A DNA stretch of 64,000 bases from Monilinia fructicola (Eukaryota; Ascomycota; Leotiomycetes; Helotiales; Sclerotiniaceae), in NCBI GenBank assembly GCA_008692225.1, contig VICG01000015.1:1567001-1631000 (forward strand). The letters run 5' to 3'. The position numbers were made by a program, and so were the translations under genes. Numbering within the stretch: position 1 is the stretch's first letter; each line of letters starts with the position of its first letter. The notes under the pieces are model-generated. The model ran no database searches, was not told the DNA's origin, and saw nothing but the letters and a program-made list of their open reading frames with translations. Shown here in pieces: positions 63,354 through 64,000 of this stretch.

Positions 63354-64000
63354 GGCGAGAGGCTACTCTAGAGGGGATGGCGGTATACGATTCACCTGCT
63401 TGCTCTTGCGCAAGAGGAAGAGCAACAATAAATCAGAACCCCTATCCCCCACGTAGTCGCCATCTCCAACGGAGAAACGATCCACTGCTCCCAGGAGGAT
63501 CCATAGCTACAAAAGCCATCTCGATATACCATTGCAAGAACAACCCGCAATGATCGAAACGGCGAAAGAGTGAATGGTAAGCTTGGGACGAAAAGCAGAG
63601 AAGCATACCATCCAAATCCGCGAATTTAGAATTCGGAACAGATTGGCCGGCATTCAAGGTATGGCCAACGAGGACCCGGCGCCGCTCAGCACGCGCGCTC
63701 GTCGGGAATGGTGAAGCGAGGAGAACACGCGACATCCCAGCGCGGGCGAATCGAGAACAGACGTGCTACCTGCGCAGACGCCGAGCCGATACGATAGTTA
63801 GCAATTAAGAACTATATAAGCTCCGGCGACGCTTCGAGGCCCAAGCTCACTACCTCGTCCAAAGCCGCCCGGAGTGTGAGGTCGAACACTGCCCGGCTTA
63901 AAGATGGCGTGCCGCGCGCTGAATACGGCAGGCGTCCGTGGGCTCGCGATGTTGAAACTCCCGGCACGGCAGGACAGCCGCGGATCCAGATACGTGGAAT
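63354..64000. other. GC-rich tail, possible 3' LTR
   Basis: Directly after the chromodomain remnant. From about 63640 the sequence becomes GC- and CpG-rich, then has a TATA-like CTATATAAG at 63812-63820 in an otherwise CpG-rich stretch. That fits a U3/R region of a 3' LTR, but neither LTR end can be seen before the window ends. Confidence 0.35.

Noticed and set aside
1..64000. tRNA and rRNA genes
   Set aside because: I looked for tRNA-like TPsiC/GTTCGAATC boxes and found no cloverleaf I could support; no rRNA sequence recognised.

Overview
The window looks like nuclear DNA of a filamentous ascomycete. Genes carry short introns (about 49-100 nt, GT...AG, with CTRAY-like branch sites). Its enzymes, transcription factors, STAND receptor and AT-saturated transposons are of Pezizomycotina type. 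The mix (an ACP1-like G1 acid protease, a GH3-CBM1 glucosidase and a pogo-like element in AT-rich DNA) suggests a leotiomycete close to Sclerotinia/Botrytis. That placement is inference.

Layout. 1-5.8 kb holds four housekeeping genes in two divergent pairs: XPB/Ssl2 helicase (cut by the window edge), a CHY zinc-finger protein, proteasome subunit alpha4 and a DLD2-type D-2-hydroxyacid dehydrogenase. 5.8-14 kb holds a BTB protein, an unrecognised 471-codon protein, an AT-rich block and an Asn-rich protein. 14-20 kb is gene-poor and rich in microsatellites, with an orphan reading frame and a decayed AAA+ ATPase. 20-34.4 kb holds a zinc-cluster regulator lacking half its cluster, a secreted GH3 beta-glucosidase with a CBM1, a 2OG-Fe(II) oxygenase divergent from a pathogen-related (SnoaL-like) protein, and a Cys-rich single-pass membrane protein. 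34.4-47.8 kb is nearly empty apart from a three-repeat MYB factor. 47.8-56.3 kb holds a small secreted protein with dibasic sites, the G1 protease and an intact NACHT-ankyrin (NLR-like) gene. 56.6-59.8 kb is a transposon island: two TIR elements 36 bp apart, both with TA target duplications and AT-saturated interiors. A possible LTR and a Ty3/gypsy chromodomain remnant follow.

Reading frames. About 20 small indels, mostly one extra base in a short homopolymer, break otherwise well conserved genes. They are dense at 1-5.8 kb and in the glucosidase and absent from several intact genes. They look like uncorrected sequencing errors rather than decay. Where I describe a gene across such breaks, exon lengths corrected for these indels add up to whole codons, which supports the models.

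How the genes relate. No biosynthetic cluster is evident. Secreted plant-wall and protein-degrading functions (GH3-CBM1, G1 protease), the small secreted precursor-like protein, the membrane sensor-like protein and the NLR suggest a host- or environment-interacting fungus, but nothing shows that they act together. The best candidates for unusual biology are three very small exons (7 nt in proteasome alpha4, a 5-nt coding first exon in the CHY gene, and a 25-nt exon carrying the NLR P-loop) and the KR-Q processed secreted protein.
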